NCBI RefSeq assembly: GCF_014805625.2
Contig: NW_023998605.1
Location: 703,767 to 767,766 of the forward strand
DNA: 64,000 bases
From: Glossina fuscipes
Lineage: Eukaryota > Arthropoda > Insecta > Diptera > Glossinidae
Reading direction: 5' to 3'
Below the pieces are notes generated by a model. It was not told the origin of the DNA and did no database searches. It saw only the letters and a list, made by a program, of their open reading frames with translations. The position numbers and the translations under genes are program-made. Shown here in pieces: positions 1 through 10,660 of this stretch. The first letter of the stretch is position 1, and every line of letters begins with the position of its first letter.

Positions 1-2
1 AT

Positions 3-419
3 CGTAAAAAACTGAAACATTTACACTTTTCTGACAATAAAACTGCTATAATTGGCAATCGGTTGGACAAAATTCGTAACATTTTGGAAATAATCGTTGA
101 TTTATTCAAAAACGCAGTGAAACATGGAAAAACAATTGTTATAGATGAAAGCATGGTTCCATGGCGAGGGCGACTCATGTTTCGTCAATACATTCCAGGC
201 AAGCGACATAAATGTGATGGTAAATTATACAAATTGTGTTTGACTGGAGGCTCCACATATAATGTTGAAATTTATTCTGGAAAGACCGTAAACTCCACAA
301 CGAAAGGACACAACGTTGTAATGCGATTGATGAATGGATTGTTATTTCAGGGTGGCACTTTATATACAGAACCACCACTATGCCTGGAACGTTTTAAAAA
401 AACCCACAAGAACGAATAA
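3..419 (+). pseudogene. piggyBac-type transposase fragment, frameshifted
   Basis: The frame is open from the window edge and reads through typical piggyBac (DDE_Tnp_1_7) sequence: HFSDN, a DKIRNIL helix, then DESMVPWRGR and YIPGKRHKCDGKLYKLC, followed by the YSGK strand. The D of DESM sits where the first catalytic Asp of the family lies. Near base 367 the homology moves to another frame, which continues as NHHYAWNVLKKP and stops about 50 bases later, so one frameshift is present. The start lies outside the window and the C-terminal Cys-rich domain is absent, so this is a dead central fragment. The TTG at 63 is not a real start. Confidence 0.75.
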
Positions 420-845
420 GTAACATATTAACTGTATTATAGCCCACCTAAAAAAATAAGCTCTTGAATTTTTCAATAAAAAAATTATTTTTAACCACAA
501 AGTTTTTTCCATCTAACAAAACTATAGCTGATGTGAGCCACTCGTGGTACACGCTGCCAGATGAACCATTCGCTTATGAGACACTGGTGGTACACGCCGT
601 CCTTAACGTGTTTAAGTCAAGATAATGAGTCCTTCCCTTTTTCAGAAAGTTATATCTCTCAATGAGACTGTCCCTTGCAGCCACACATTCTGTTATTAAA
701 AACTGCGTCATATTTTTGACAAGATAAATGCAATTCCTCCCTGGAATTTTGTTAGGAACAAATGTAGAGTCTTCACGAACGTTCTTGAATTGATCTCTAA
801 CTCAAAGCAAAATGTATGAGGAGCTTGTGTCAAGAAAAGATTCTT
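420..845. other. Unassigned interval after the piggyBac fragment
   Basis: No coding region or structured repeat was recognised. The stretch around 540-620 carries a short near-duplicated phrase (CTGGTGGTACACGC-like) that may come from another mobile element. Confidence 0.3.
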
Positions 846-1740
846 CTTTATTACAACAACGGCATTGTGCCTGCCTACTTCATTCAGTGTTTAAAGGCAC
901 TCCCACACAAGCCTGGATGTTATTATTCCCTAAGGGACCTTAGGGCGGCTTGGCTGTCGGAGTATGTGCAAATCCGCTCTCTCCTGTACTGCTTTCTTAA
1001 GCATTCAAATGCACATGCGGTGATTGCGTAGACTTCTGCTTGGAATATGGACGAATATGTCCCATTGGTGTAACCTTCTGGAAACTCGGGCCACAAACCC
1101 CAACCCCAGGTTTACCATTCCCAATTTTGAAACATCGTTGTACTATTTCCCTAATTTCGGGATTCAAAAGCTCGTCCGTCCCAATCACATCTCGGCGATA
1201 TAGTCACCCTGAACCGGTGGGACAGTATCATCTTTGCACAAAAATGGTCCGATATTTTCACAAAAAGTTCGTCCATAAAGTTTTTCAAATCCCTTAGGCA
1301 TCCCCTGTGACTGCCTGGTTTTAATCTGTTGAAATTAGACAGTCTAAGCACAGTCTCCTTTCCTATAGCAATAGGAAGAAGTGTGACGCAACGCCTCTAG
1401 GGTATTCAAGAGGCTGGATCTCATCGCCCCGGTAATGCCAATACACGCGAGATGTTGGGTTTTATTTAATGCCGTCGCCACTGTTTTTATTTCACCTTAG
1501 GCCACCAGGCCCAACTGCGTAAGTTAGCATGGGGACGTTTACGGTGGTATAAGACAAGTAGATCATACTTGGCCTTATACAACGTGTTTTGCCGCAAAGG
1601 CGTTGGCAGGCAAAGAATGCTCCAGTCGCCGTTTCCGTTAGACAACTTAAGTGAGGATTTCAGGTTAATCCACTGTCAAAGTAAACACCAAGATATTTCA
1701 CCTCATTTGAATAGTCCAGGACTTCATCCTATACAATGGA
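846..1740 (-). pseudogene. R1/LOA-like non-LTR retrotransposon ORF2 relic (RT end and RNase H)
   Basis: Read on the minus strand from about 1740, the translation shows the reverse-transcriptase C-terminal phrase SNEVKYLGVYFDSG, a CQRLCGK helix, an LTYAV segment and a PLEYPRGVASHFFLL segment. RNase H-like sequence follows (GVGVCGPSF, then YAITACAFECLRKQY and SDSQAALRSL). This order is that of R1/LOA-clade ORF2 proteins, which combine RT and RNase H. Several in-frame stops and frame changes interrupt it. The apparent plus-strand frames at 816-1297 are shadows of this relic. The clade is inferred from motif style only. Confidence 0.6.
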
Positions 1741-2377
1741 ATAACTATGATTATTGTATTTACTATATAATTGCTGGCTTCAGTCCATCGATTGGAAATG
1801 AAATATTTCTGCTCATGTAGCTGTTCTAAGCTGCGTTTGTTTATTTTGCGTGCAAAGATGAATTTTCACTCTTTCAATTTTTTTGGGATATATAGCTCGC
1901 ATGGAATGATCTATACCGGATTGCACATTTTTGAAATTTTCTCTTATTCCGTTTAAAAAATCCCAAAAATCCCAAATGTGCTACTGTGGCACTTAGTATA
2001 GGTAGCCGTAAATTTTGGCCACAGACCATTTTAGCAGGTGAAAGAACCTAAAGGAACGGCGGGAAGTTTTTCGGCCCATTTATAAGATTATTCCCTAAAT
2101 AAAATAGTTGCTTTAAATTACCTATGGAATCGTTCAATGATACCATTTGACTGGAGATGATAAAGCGACTTACTGAGCTTGTGACTACCCAAAAATTTTA
2201 CAAATGTTACAAGTTTTACAAGTTAGTGAAAAGCTTGGAATTGAATTGAGTATCCCGATCACTGGTAATTTGTAAAGGTACACCGGGACGTTTGATATAA
2301 TTTGTAAAGCAGGCTGAAGCAACGGCTGACACGCTTATATCCGTAAGAGCATAAGCTTCCGGTTAGTGAGTAAAACA

Positions 2378-3300
2378 ATATATTAGTTTGGGGAAAAAGA
2401 AATCCATTATTTTTATACGAACTTTAGGACTTTATTTAACATGCTTCGGATTGTCCGATTTGGGGCAAATAACACCGTTTTGTTGTATGATTTGTTGCCA
2501 TTTTAAAGGTAACTGTAAAATGCCTCTCTCATAGAAGTCCTGGTCTCTATTTGCAAAAAACTCTAGTAGTCGATTTTCACAATCCTCCCTAGATTCCAAT
2601 TTTTTATCATTAAAGAAATTTTGCAATGCAAGAAAAAGATGATAATCGCTTGGTGCCAAGTCCGGACTGTATGGCGGATGCATTCAAACTTCCCAACCAA
2701 GGTCCCGAAGTTTCTGGCGAGTCACTGTAGATGTGTGTGGCCTAGCGTTGTCCTGGTGGAACACGACACCTCTCCTGTTGGCCAACTCTGGCCGTTTCTG
2801 GTCAATCGCTATCTTCAAACGGTCCAGTTGTTGACAGTAGAGATCAGAATTTAGCGTTTGGCCATATGGAAGCAACTCATAATAAACAATCCCTTTCCAG
2901 TCCCACCAAATGCATAGCAAAACTTTCCTGGCCGTTAGTCCTGGTTTGACCACCGTTTGAGGTACTTCACCGCTCTTTGACCACGATCGTTTTCGCACAT
3001 GGTTATCGTATGTGATCCTTTTCTCATCTCTAGTCACCATCCGTTTAAGAAATGGGTCTATCTCATTCCGTTTGGCCAAGGCTTCGCAGATGGAAATTCG
3101 ATCCATCATGTCTTTTTCTGTTAATTTGTGTGGCACCCAAATATCGAGCTTCTTTTTGAATCCAGCTTTGTGTAAATGGTTTACAACTGTTTTATGGTTT
3201 TTGTCGCTGGCGATATTGTATGTCTGTAGATTTTTGATACTGTATACAATTTCTGCTAAAGGTATTAACTTGTTCATTCATACCTCGCAAAAAAAATCCA
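2378..3300 (-). mobile_element. mariner-family DNA transposon, 5' end lost, nested in the gypsy relic
   Basis: The plus-strand left edge at about 2381 begins with TTAGTTTGGGGAAAAAGAAA next to a TA dinucleotide, which looks like a mariner terminal inverted repeat. No complementary repeat was found on the other side, so the transposase 5' end and its terminal repeat seem to be deleted. The element lies between the RNase H and integrase modules of the minus-strand gypsy relic, so it inserted into that element. Confidence 0.7.
2432..3277 (-). pseudogene. mariner transposase, N-terminally truncated, one nonsense codon
   Basis: A mariner transposase cuts and pastes the element through a D,D34D catalytic triad. 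The minus-strand reading shows the linker WVPHKLTEKDMMDRI, then TRDEK with the first Asp (W of the usual DEKW is R), HQDNARPH with the second Asp, and PPYSPDLAPSDYHLF with the third. A single in-frame TGA at 2686-2684 separates WEV from MHPPYS, where the family normally has Leu. The two halves are otherwise in the same frame. The protein opens at M3277 and lacks roughly the first 60 residues of the usual 345, so part of the DNA-binding helix-turn-helix is gone. It is inactive. Confidence 0.85.
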
Positions 3301-3421
3301 TCATGGAAGTGTGACTTTGGTTCCGGTGTGAAAAAATGTTATGCAACTTCTTGAAGATTGTATATCTAAGTGTGGAAGGCACATATGGTCTCGGTCATAG
3401 CACAGTCACCTCAAAGAGAAT

Positions 3422-3759
3422 TTTGAAATTTAAAACAAGAATTTGAATTCATTCAAGATTGTTTTTCGGTCCTTATATAAAATTCTGTGGTTCCTTATCA
3501 TTTTGTTTTTCCTCTTGTAATATTTAGGTCATTTGAACCTAAAATATCAATTTCGAAACCTCCAGAGAAGCTATCAGCAATTATTATTATATTTGAAATT
3601 TAAAACAAGAATTTGAATTCATTGAAGATTGTTTTTCGGTCCTTATATAAAATTCTGTGGTTCCATATCATTTTGTTTTTCTTCTTGTAATATTTAGGTC
3701 ATTTGAACCTAAAATATCAATTTCGAAACCTCCAGAGAAGCTATCAGCAATTATTATAT
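3422..3759. repeat. Direct tandem duplication, two copies of about 170 bp
   Basis: The segment starting TTTGAAATTTAAAACAAG at 3422 recurs at 3592 with only a few differences. Each copy contains a short inverted repeat around ATTTAGGTCA...TGAACCTAAA and a TATATAA stretch. It sits inside the minus-strand gypsy relic beside its RNase H module. Confidence 0.9.
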
Positions 3760-5675
3760 TTTATTGTTTGTATTGTCGCGTATGTATTGTATGTAGTCAG
3801 TAAATTGCGAAATGTACTCCCATCGTCTCGTTTGCCTTGTCCTTCCTTTCGTTTTTGATTCCGGACCCTTTGATAAGGGTTTGTTAAGGTTTTGTGATCG
3901 GTGTTAACCGTGAATTGTCTGCCTTTTACCAAATGTTTAAAATATTTAATACCTAAATAAATTGTTAAAAGTTTGTGGTTGAAGACACTGTATATTATAT
4001 TAAGAGGAGATAGTTGTTTAGAGAAAAAGGCTAATGGTTCTATCGCGTTATTTATTGTCTGCGGTAAAACTACGCCAACATTTGAGACATTCAATGTTAA
4101 AGAATTTTTAGCTTCTCTATTGAAATAGTGTAATAATTGTTTATAGGATTGGTTGCTTCATCAAGCATAGATATGTATCTACGATAATAGTTTAATAATC
4201 CTATAAATTTTTGGTCTTGTTTGAAAGGTTTTTCAAAGTTTTTGCTACTTTCTCTTGAGATGGACCAATCCCATCACTTGATATATTATGACAAAAAAAA
4301 TTAATGGTTGCAACCCCAAAAATGCATTTGAGGCTTAATTATGAACCCATATTCATCTAGTCAATAATTATGTCTAAATGTTGAATACGTTCGGTTTAAT
4401 TCCTGCTGGCAGTCGGTAAATGATTTATATACACCAAAATGAAGTCTTAGCCACAAAAACTTCATCTGCAGATGTTTGGGATGTTCGAGTTGAGTTCCTT
4501 AAACCAAAGTCATGTAAATAAATTGAGACACTCCAAATGGTGTTGTGGCTGCGGTTGTTTGACTGATCTTAGGGGCCGTTGAAAGCTGATGATGAGTTGT
4601 TACTAAATCCAATTTAGAAAAATTTGTTTTGTGTTTTAATTTGATTTTATACTTTGAACGCGTGGTAACGAGTACTAATCGGCTACCGACTACGTTTAAA
4701 CACCAAAAATGACCCCAAGAGCGCCATTCGTTGGGATTTTTCTTTTGCCATAAATGCCACTTAACTAAAAAATTGAATTCCGCTTCAGCGAGTTATAACC
4801 GAAGCCGGTTGGATTTACAAAACGGAAGAACAACATTGGCAGTTCGTGAATAGTTGAATGCTTAATTTGTTTTGAATAAGCTGGCTCGGCTCTTAAAGAA
4901 GGGTATTTCTTTAGTAAGCTAATATACTTACTTTCTGTTTGTAGCAGAACATCGCAAATGCGTACTACTGCATCAACGGACAGATTGGTCAAATAATCTG
5001 GTAATCGTCTATGCTTAATATCAACCAATAAATTGTATTTATTCAGGAAATCGGCACCTGTTATTAGCCTAAATTAAAAATGTAGCAGTAAGCTGGCTTC
5101 GAAGATTTAGATTAATATTTAAGAGGTTTTTATAAAATGTGTTGACTGTAGATCCACTGGCTGCCGTTAAAATAAAATTGGAAGTTTTTTTGTGAACCTG
5201 AAAATTACTTTCGATGAAACTGCAAGGTTGCTCGGATTTTCTAACATTGCTACGAAACCAATAAAGCGCTATCTACGAATTTACTAAATGTTGTAATAGG
5301 GCGGCATTGCTGCGAGTTAATCGCCATATTTTATTTAAGGAAGAAACAAATTTCATCTATTCGTCTATATTCCTAATATTGGAGACAGTCAAGGCTACCG
5401 ACAATTTCTTAGGTAACTTTTTAATCCACATCATTTTTAGTACGTCTGCACTTAATGTGGGAAGAGCTGTTAGGCATATTGACGATAAAACACAGAAGAT
5501 CTTCGGTCGCCTAGGCATGAGTCGGCAAAATCGTTCTCCAACCTGGAAGCTTCACTGAGATGGACCAAATAGAGATGGTTTTATAGAGCCAGCAAATATA
5601 TCCGCACTAGCGCTATGTCTTTGTGTCTTCTTTGTAAAATTTTGGTTATCGTGTCCCATAAGTAAATCAACGATA

Positions 5676-7525
5676 GTACCCATATCCTATAACTAACTCT
5701 GTCTCAATTCCTAACTTTCGGAAGATGACGTTTTGAAAGAGTTGAGTTCTCTAAAATATTGTTGTGCGCCAGGACCTGATGGAATTCCATCATGTGTACT
5801 TAAATCTTGCGCTGTCGAGTTATGTGGTGTGATCTCAAAGATTTTTAACCTGTCCGTGAATTTAGGTGGTCCTATTCACAGTAGTGAAAGTAGACAATTT
5901 GCTGAGAATCAAAGAGGCAAAGCCAAGTTGAGTGTCTTGCCTAAGCTGTTCGAGCGAATTGTGACTCAGCATTTGGCCTTTGCCATTAATTCGTATATTT
6001 CTCCGCACTACCACGGCTTTCGGAAAGGGCGATCTACAGTCACCAACTTGTTAGAGTTTACTTGTCATGTTTTCAAGGCTTTTTCTAATGGCTCTCGCAC
6101 AGACGTGATATACACTGGTTTAAGAAAAGCATTTGATATGGTTAACCACAACTTACTTATCTTTAAACTCCAAGCCTCTGGCTTCCCTTTCTATTTAGTG
6201 AAATGCATAAGCTCTTATTTGCACAATAGATCCTTCAGGATTTTATTTAACTTCATCACCTCGAATGAATTCCCCGTTATATCAAGGCAGCCACTTAGCT
6301 CCCATTTTATTTAGTTTATACGTTAACGATCTTCCATCGGTGGTTAATTCCAGCCAGATCTTAATGTATGCGGATGATGTGAAACTGTTTTCCTCCTTCT
6401 CTGTTGAATCGCAAACACATCAGCTCCAAGGTGACTTGGATAATTTTGTTGAATGGTGCTCTCTGAATCTTCTGAAACTAAATCTGAGTAAATGTAAGAA
6501 GTTTTCTTTCTCAAGAAGAAAGTCATTCATTACTCAGTATTTCATAGTTTCGTATAAGTTGGAGGACGTCGACTCGATTACAGATTTAGGCGTTCTATTT
6601 GACCATAGGTTACGTTTTAACTTGCATATTGAGCTCTCGATAAGCAAAGCTAGGTCCGAGCTTGGTTTTATAAAAAGGTGGTCCAAAGAGTTTGATGTTC
6701 CCTACATTACGAAAAGGCTGTACAGGTGTTTGGTTAGACCCATATTCGAGTATGCCTCTGTTGTGTGGTCTCCTTCATATAGGTGCCATGTAGATTCAAC
6801 TGAATCTGTTCAAAAGCAATTCTTGCTGTTTGCCCTTAGAAATTTGGGTTGGAATCCGATTGCCTCTCTTCCTCCCTATGAAAATAGGTTGCCTCTGATG
6901 TCCTTACCGTCTCTTGAGAAACGTAGGTTTGTTCTTGGCGTTTCCTTTGTAATCAAAGTAATAAATGCTATTGACTCGCCTTTATTACTTAGTGAAATAA
7001 GCTTTAATGTCCATAACCGCTTCTCTAGGCACTTTATCTTGGTTAAGCTTAGTCAGTGTAAATATAATTATGAGCTGTTTAATGCGCTCAGAGTAGTTTG
7101 CAAGAACCTAAATGACGTCTATCACTTATTCTCGTTATCGGACTCTTTAAAGTCCAAATGCTTAATACGCGCGATTTACCTATGTCCTACTTAAACTAGC
7201 TTTTATCCTTAAAAGTCGTTACGATTCGAAAAAGAATTGTTGTTAAGTATTATCGGTCGCCAGGCTTATGCATGTTTGCGATGGCTTAGGGATTCATTTG
7301 CAATTTGGTCCTGTACCAGTTGTAAGTGTGGGTCTATGCTGGTTGTGTACATGCTTTTTTTCTTTTTTTTTCCTTCTTATTTGTTTTATTATACTTATAC
7401 TAAGTTTTATTATTAATTTAATATAAGTTTTGCTTTAAGTGCCAATTGAACTCGACTGCTATTTGTTTAGTTGAGTTTCATGTATAAGTAGAATTAAATA
7501 TAAATAAAACCCAATTTTATTTTAA
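5676..7525 (+). mobile_element. jockey/CR1-like LINE, copy 1, 5'-truncated
   Basis: From about 5676 the sequence aligns directly with the longer copy at 27190 onward (shared ACCCATATCCTATA and all following RT sequence). It therefore begins inside the RT region, typical of incomplete target-primed reverse transcription. The 3' UTR ends near 7500-7525 in an A-rich, TAAA-containing tail. It lies directly after the gypsy gag remnant. It carries a frameshifted RT and cannot move by itself. Confidence 0.85.
5733..7194 (+). pseudogene. Reverse transcriptase of LINE copy 1, one frameshift
   Basis: The first frame (to 6314) carries APGPDGIPS, the PKLFERIV helix, HGFRKGRST and KAFDMVNH, where the first catalytic Asp lies. 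The second frame (6265-7194) carries QGSHLAPILFSLYVNDLP, the catalytic YADDVK box at about 6367, then the thumb/C-terminal region with LPPYENRLPLMSLPSLEKRR. Between VIS and QGS the expected GVP is missing, consistent with loss of about 10 nucleotides at 6284-6290, which changes frame. The same lesion is present in the copy at 27.8 kb. Homology to jockey-superfamily RTs is clear. The exact clade (CR1 or jockey) is not settled here. Confidence 0.85.
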
Positions 7526-8640
7526 GTCAATCAACTTGATAAAGAAATAAAGCGTTAAAAAAATTAAAAGTATAAAAATGTAAAAAAAAGGGAAATTTCA
7601 AAAATTAAAATATTTTGACAATAAGAACAAAATATTTATTATTTTTGTTTTAAACGTTTGTTCTTTTATATAGATTGTAACCTGTTCTTTTATATAGATT
7701 ATATACTGTCTGCATCCTTCCCATCTGTCTACTGGAACCTATTAACTGTTGTAAATTTTAGAGTAACCCAAGAGCAAAGTGCTCTTTTAAGAGAATTGAA
7801 GGCGTATGAGATCAATGTATGTACCTTTGTTGAACTAGCCAGTTCGGAAGATATGTGTGTGCTTTTGGCTCACCGACATTCCTCAGACTGTTACAACTAA
7901 AAGAACAGCACCCTTACCCTCTCACGAACACGCGGACGGACGTAACCTAATCCACCGAACGGCCACCACTTATGCCTCTGGGCGTTTCTATAGCCGTCCT
8001 GCCTATGATCTTCTTCGGCCTATGATGTCTATGGGAGACCCCGAAGTTAGTTCCGAAGACCGCTTTAACCTACTTTCTTCGCATATAAAAAAAAACATTG
8101 TTGTTTTTTTATATTTCATAAAGAATTTATTGAAATGTGAAGGAGGTTAATTTATTTAATTGTAAATATGTATATATGCGTGGATGTAACTGTATATGCT
8201 AGTAATATGAATATAAACTTTTATATATAATAAGAGTAACTTGTTATACATAAATCGTTAAATATAAATATAATTATTCCAAATGTAGATGGTCACATTA
8301 TCTGTTTCAGGACAATAATTACATATGGTGTAGGAATTAGGTGGTACAAGAGTAACCATATTCTTGGCTCTACGCACTTAAAATATTGATTAAGGTACAA
8401 TAGACTCGGACCCTGTTTAAATATTTCATTTCAGCTTTAGCATTAATTAATTGGCCACTTGTTTATATTCTTTTGGTTTTTTTAACTTTTTATTAACATC
8501 ACTTGTTGTTTTTAATGGTAAATTCGCAGGATCACCAATTACAGCACGTATATGTGCTAAAGACTTATTTTTATAATTGTATTTATTTCATAAGTTGTCA
8601 CGTTTCTAGCCCCGCTGTCGATAGAGTGATTAAATTAATG
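7526..8640. other. Unassigned AT-rich interval
   Basis: The stretch 7700-8090 is less AT-rich than its surroundings and could be part of an old LTR or untranslated element end, but no motif was recognised. The short frames 7658-7900 and 7857-8150 show no known domain. The rest is AT-rich without visible structure. Confidence 0.3.
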
Positions 8641-8870
8641 GATCTAGCCTACTGAGCCGCATGACAATGAAAAAAAAAAAAAAAAAAAGGAAAATGTAAA
8701 CTAAAGAAAAAAATGATTTGAACCTGAAGAAAAAAAAAAGGTGCGAGCCCGTTCTTGAAGTCTGTGGTCCGTCGTTCGTTGGTCCGGAGTTAGTCCGTCC
8801 GTATCTGTCCAATGTCCCCCCACTTTTCCTCACGCGCGCACCTCTACCGCACTTCTTCTACAGCGGTAGC
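8641..8870 (-). repeat. LTR- or UTR-like repeat related to 22760-22990
   Basis: On the minus strand this block shows, in order, a GTGGGGG stretch, GACGGACTA, GGACCAACGAAC, AACGGGC, a T-rich tract and TCATGCGGC. The same words occur in the same order on plus at 22760-22990. The two are diverged relatives of one repeat, probably ends of an LTR element, in opposite orientation. Poly-A and poly-T runs lie inside. Confidence 0.45.
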
Positions 8871-10660
8871 AAGTTCAACTTAACCACTCATCGTGCTTTA
8901 AATTCTCAAGCCTTTTTAACTAAGTTTACGCTTACATCTAAAAACAAAAAAACAATAATATCTGACCGCTGTGTGAGGCAGCAGGTCCAGCGGCAAAATT
9001 GTTGTTGTTGTTGCTCCAAACGGGCTGACCAGGGATGAACGGCAGTCGCCAAATGAGTTTTCCCTATTTTGTAGCAGCCCCAGCCCTTAATGCCTTTTGT
9101 CCAAACGCAAAAAACCGCTGCGCCTTCTTTATCCTATTTCCAATAAGCAATTTTTCCAGTGGTCGCGACGACAAATGGTGTGGCCGTAAGCAATTGTTTC
9201 ATTAAATATCGTTAAAACGTTCTCCAATTTTTCCTTTAAAACTGTTCTTTAGTTAAACCGAATGGTTTTTTTCCTTTTTTTTTTAAACGTTTGCTCAAGA
9301 ATTAATTGATTTACAGTTTTCCTCAAACGCCGTAAATTTTTTATAGTTTACTCACATTAAGTAAATTAGTTTCTTGGGAATCTTTCACTTCTTTATATCT
9401 TGATCTACTTCACAGGCAGTTTTACTGATACCTTGTTTTCCTTTTTACATGAGTACTTCTAGCAACCCGTAGTAATGAATAAGAAATTGCAAATATTTTA
9501 CTTTCAGTGTTTATTGGTTTATTATAACTTTTGACAATTTTACAAAGCACTTTTTTCATATTTCTCGACATTAGATGCTTAGGAAACCTCTTTCATTTAT
9601 TTAGCAAAATAAAATTTACTCTTTTGTTATTATTTTTTTATTAATTTTTTCTTTTGTTTTGTTTCTGTTTCGTTTTGTTTCTCGTTAATTCTATAAGAGC
9701 CTTTATATGTGCAATAAACAAGGTTCACTTATTGGTGTTAGTTGCAAATCAATATATACATATTTAACTTATTTACATATCTATATAAATATTACTTACT
9801 TATTTCTTTCATCACGTACATAGGTAATTTATTTGAAGACTGGACAATAGTAAAAAGGTCATCTAATCTTTGCAATTATACCCACGCATATACACACATC
9901 GCTTTTTTTCATATTTCTTACAAGGTATTCTATACGAAAATGGTGTTTTCAACCGACTATCCACGCATTTTAATGACAAGAGTTTGCATGTTCTAAGACC
10001 TATCGTCCAACCGAATAAACGATACTCTGCATATCTGTACGTTTCGTTTTGTAACTAATGGAAAGGGAATACTTTCACTTTTTTCCTGTAGTTTCGGAAT
10101 ATATAGCAATACCGTATTTTTTTATATTCTTTTGTGAATAATATTCTGCTTGCTAGCTTTTTGACGTTTATTGTTTTCACTGCTTGGATAATCTTTGCTT
10201 ATCAATTTTGGTTATTTAGCACACCTAGTTGCATAAAAATTTTGTTTATACTTACTTCGTGTATGTTTAAGAAGCACGCCTTGATTTCTTTTTCCTTTTC
10301 AATGTTAGCAAATTAGTGTCAATTAGCAAAATTCATTTGTTTTTTTTTATGACAACTTAGGTAAGAAACAAAAAGAATTCTTTACAGCGTATGGCCATTT
10401 TGTTTTTACTTTTTTTTTTCAAAAGACCGAGTTTGGCTTCACTCCACTAATTCAAGCTTTCAACCGTTCAGGCTGCTATCCTCCGACTCACTGTTTGATC
10501 TCTCAAAAAACACAAAGGCAAAACCCAATAGGCTCGCATGATTTTCCTTCTCTCTGCTCTTTTCGCATACCTAACGGCTACCCGTCATTATGCAGAGAAA
10601 CAGCACCTAACACCTAACGGCATGCCGTTATTGTGACACTTGTGGTAAAAGAGGACTGAA
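8871..10660. other. Unassigned AT-rich interval
   Basis: No gene was recognised. A (TTG)n run lies at about 8997-9013. The rest is T-rich sequence with poly-T stretches. Short frames such as 9742-9996 and 10134-10316 are hydrophobic only because of the T-rich composition. Confidence 0.35.

Larger units (their letters stand above)
2000..5640 (-). mobile_element. Degenerate Ty3/gypsy-like LTR retrotransposon, gag to integrase
   Basis: Successive minus-strand pieces follow the order expected for gypsy. Gag-like sequence lies at about 5560-5320 (MWIKKLP then SLNKIWRL). A protease/RT linker is at 5028-4765 (VDIKHRRLPDYLTNLSV, then SLLKKYPSL). The end of RT is at about 4350-4110, RNase H at 4094-3744 (LAFFSKQLSP and TDHKTL), and the integrase core at about 2340-2000 (VPLQITSDRDTQF, then SNGIIERFHR). 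Stops and frameshifts occur in every module. Between RNase H and integrase lies a mariner remnant that inserted later. No LTRs were identified. It is a dead copy related in style to fly gypsy elements. Confidence 0.7.
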
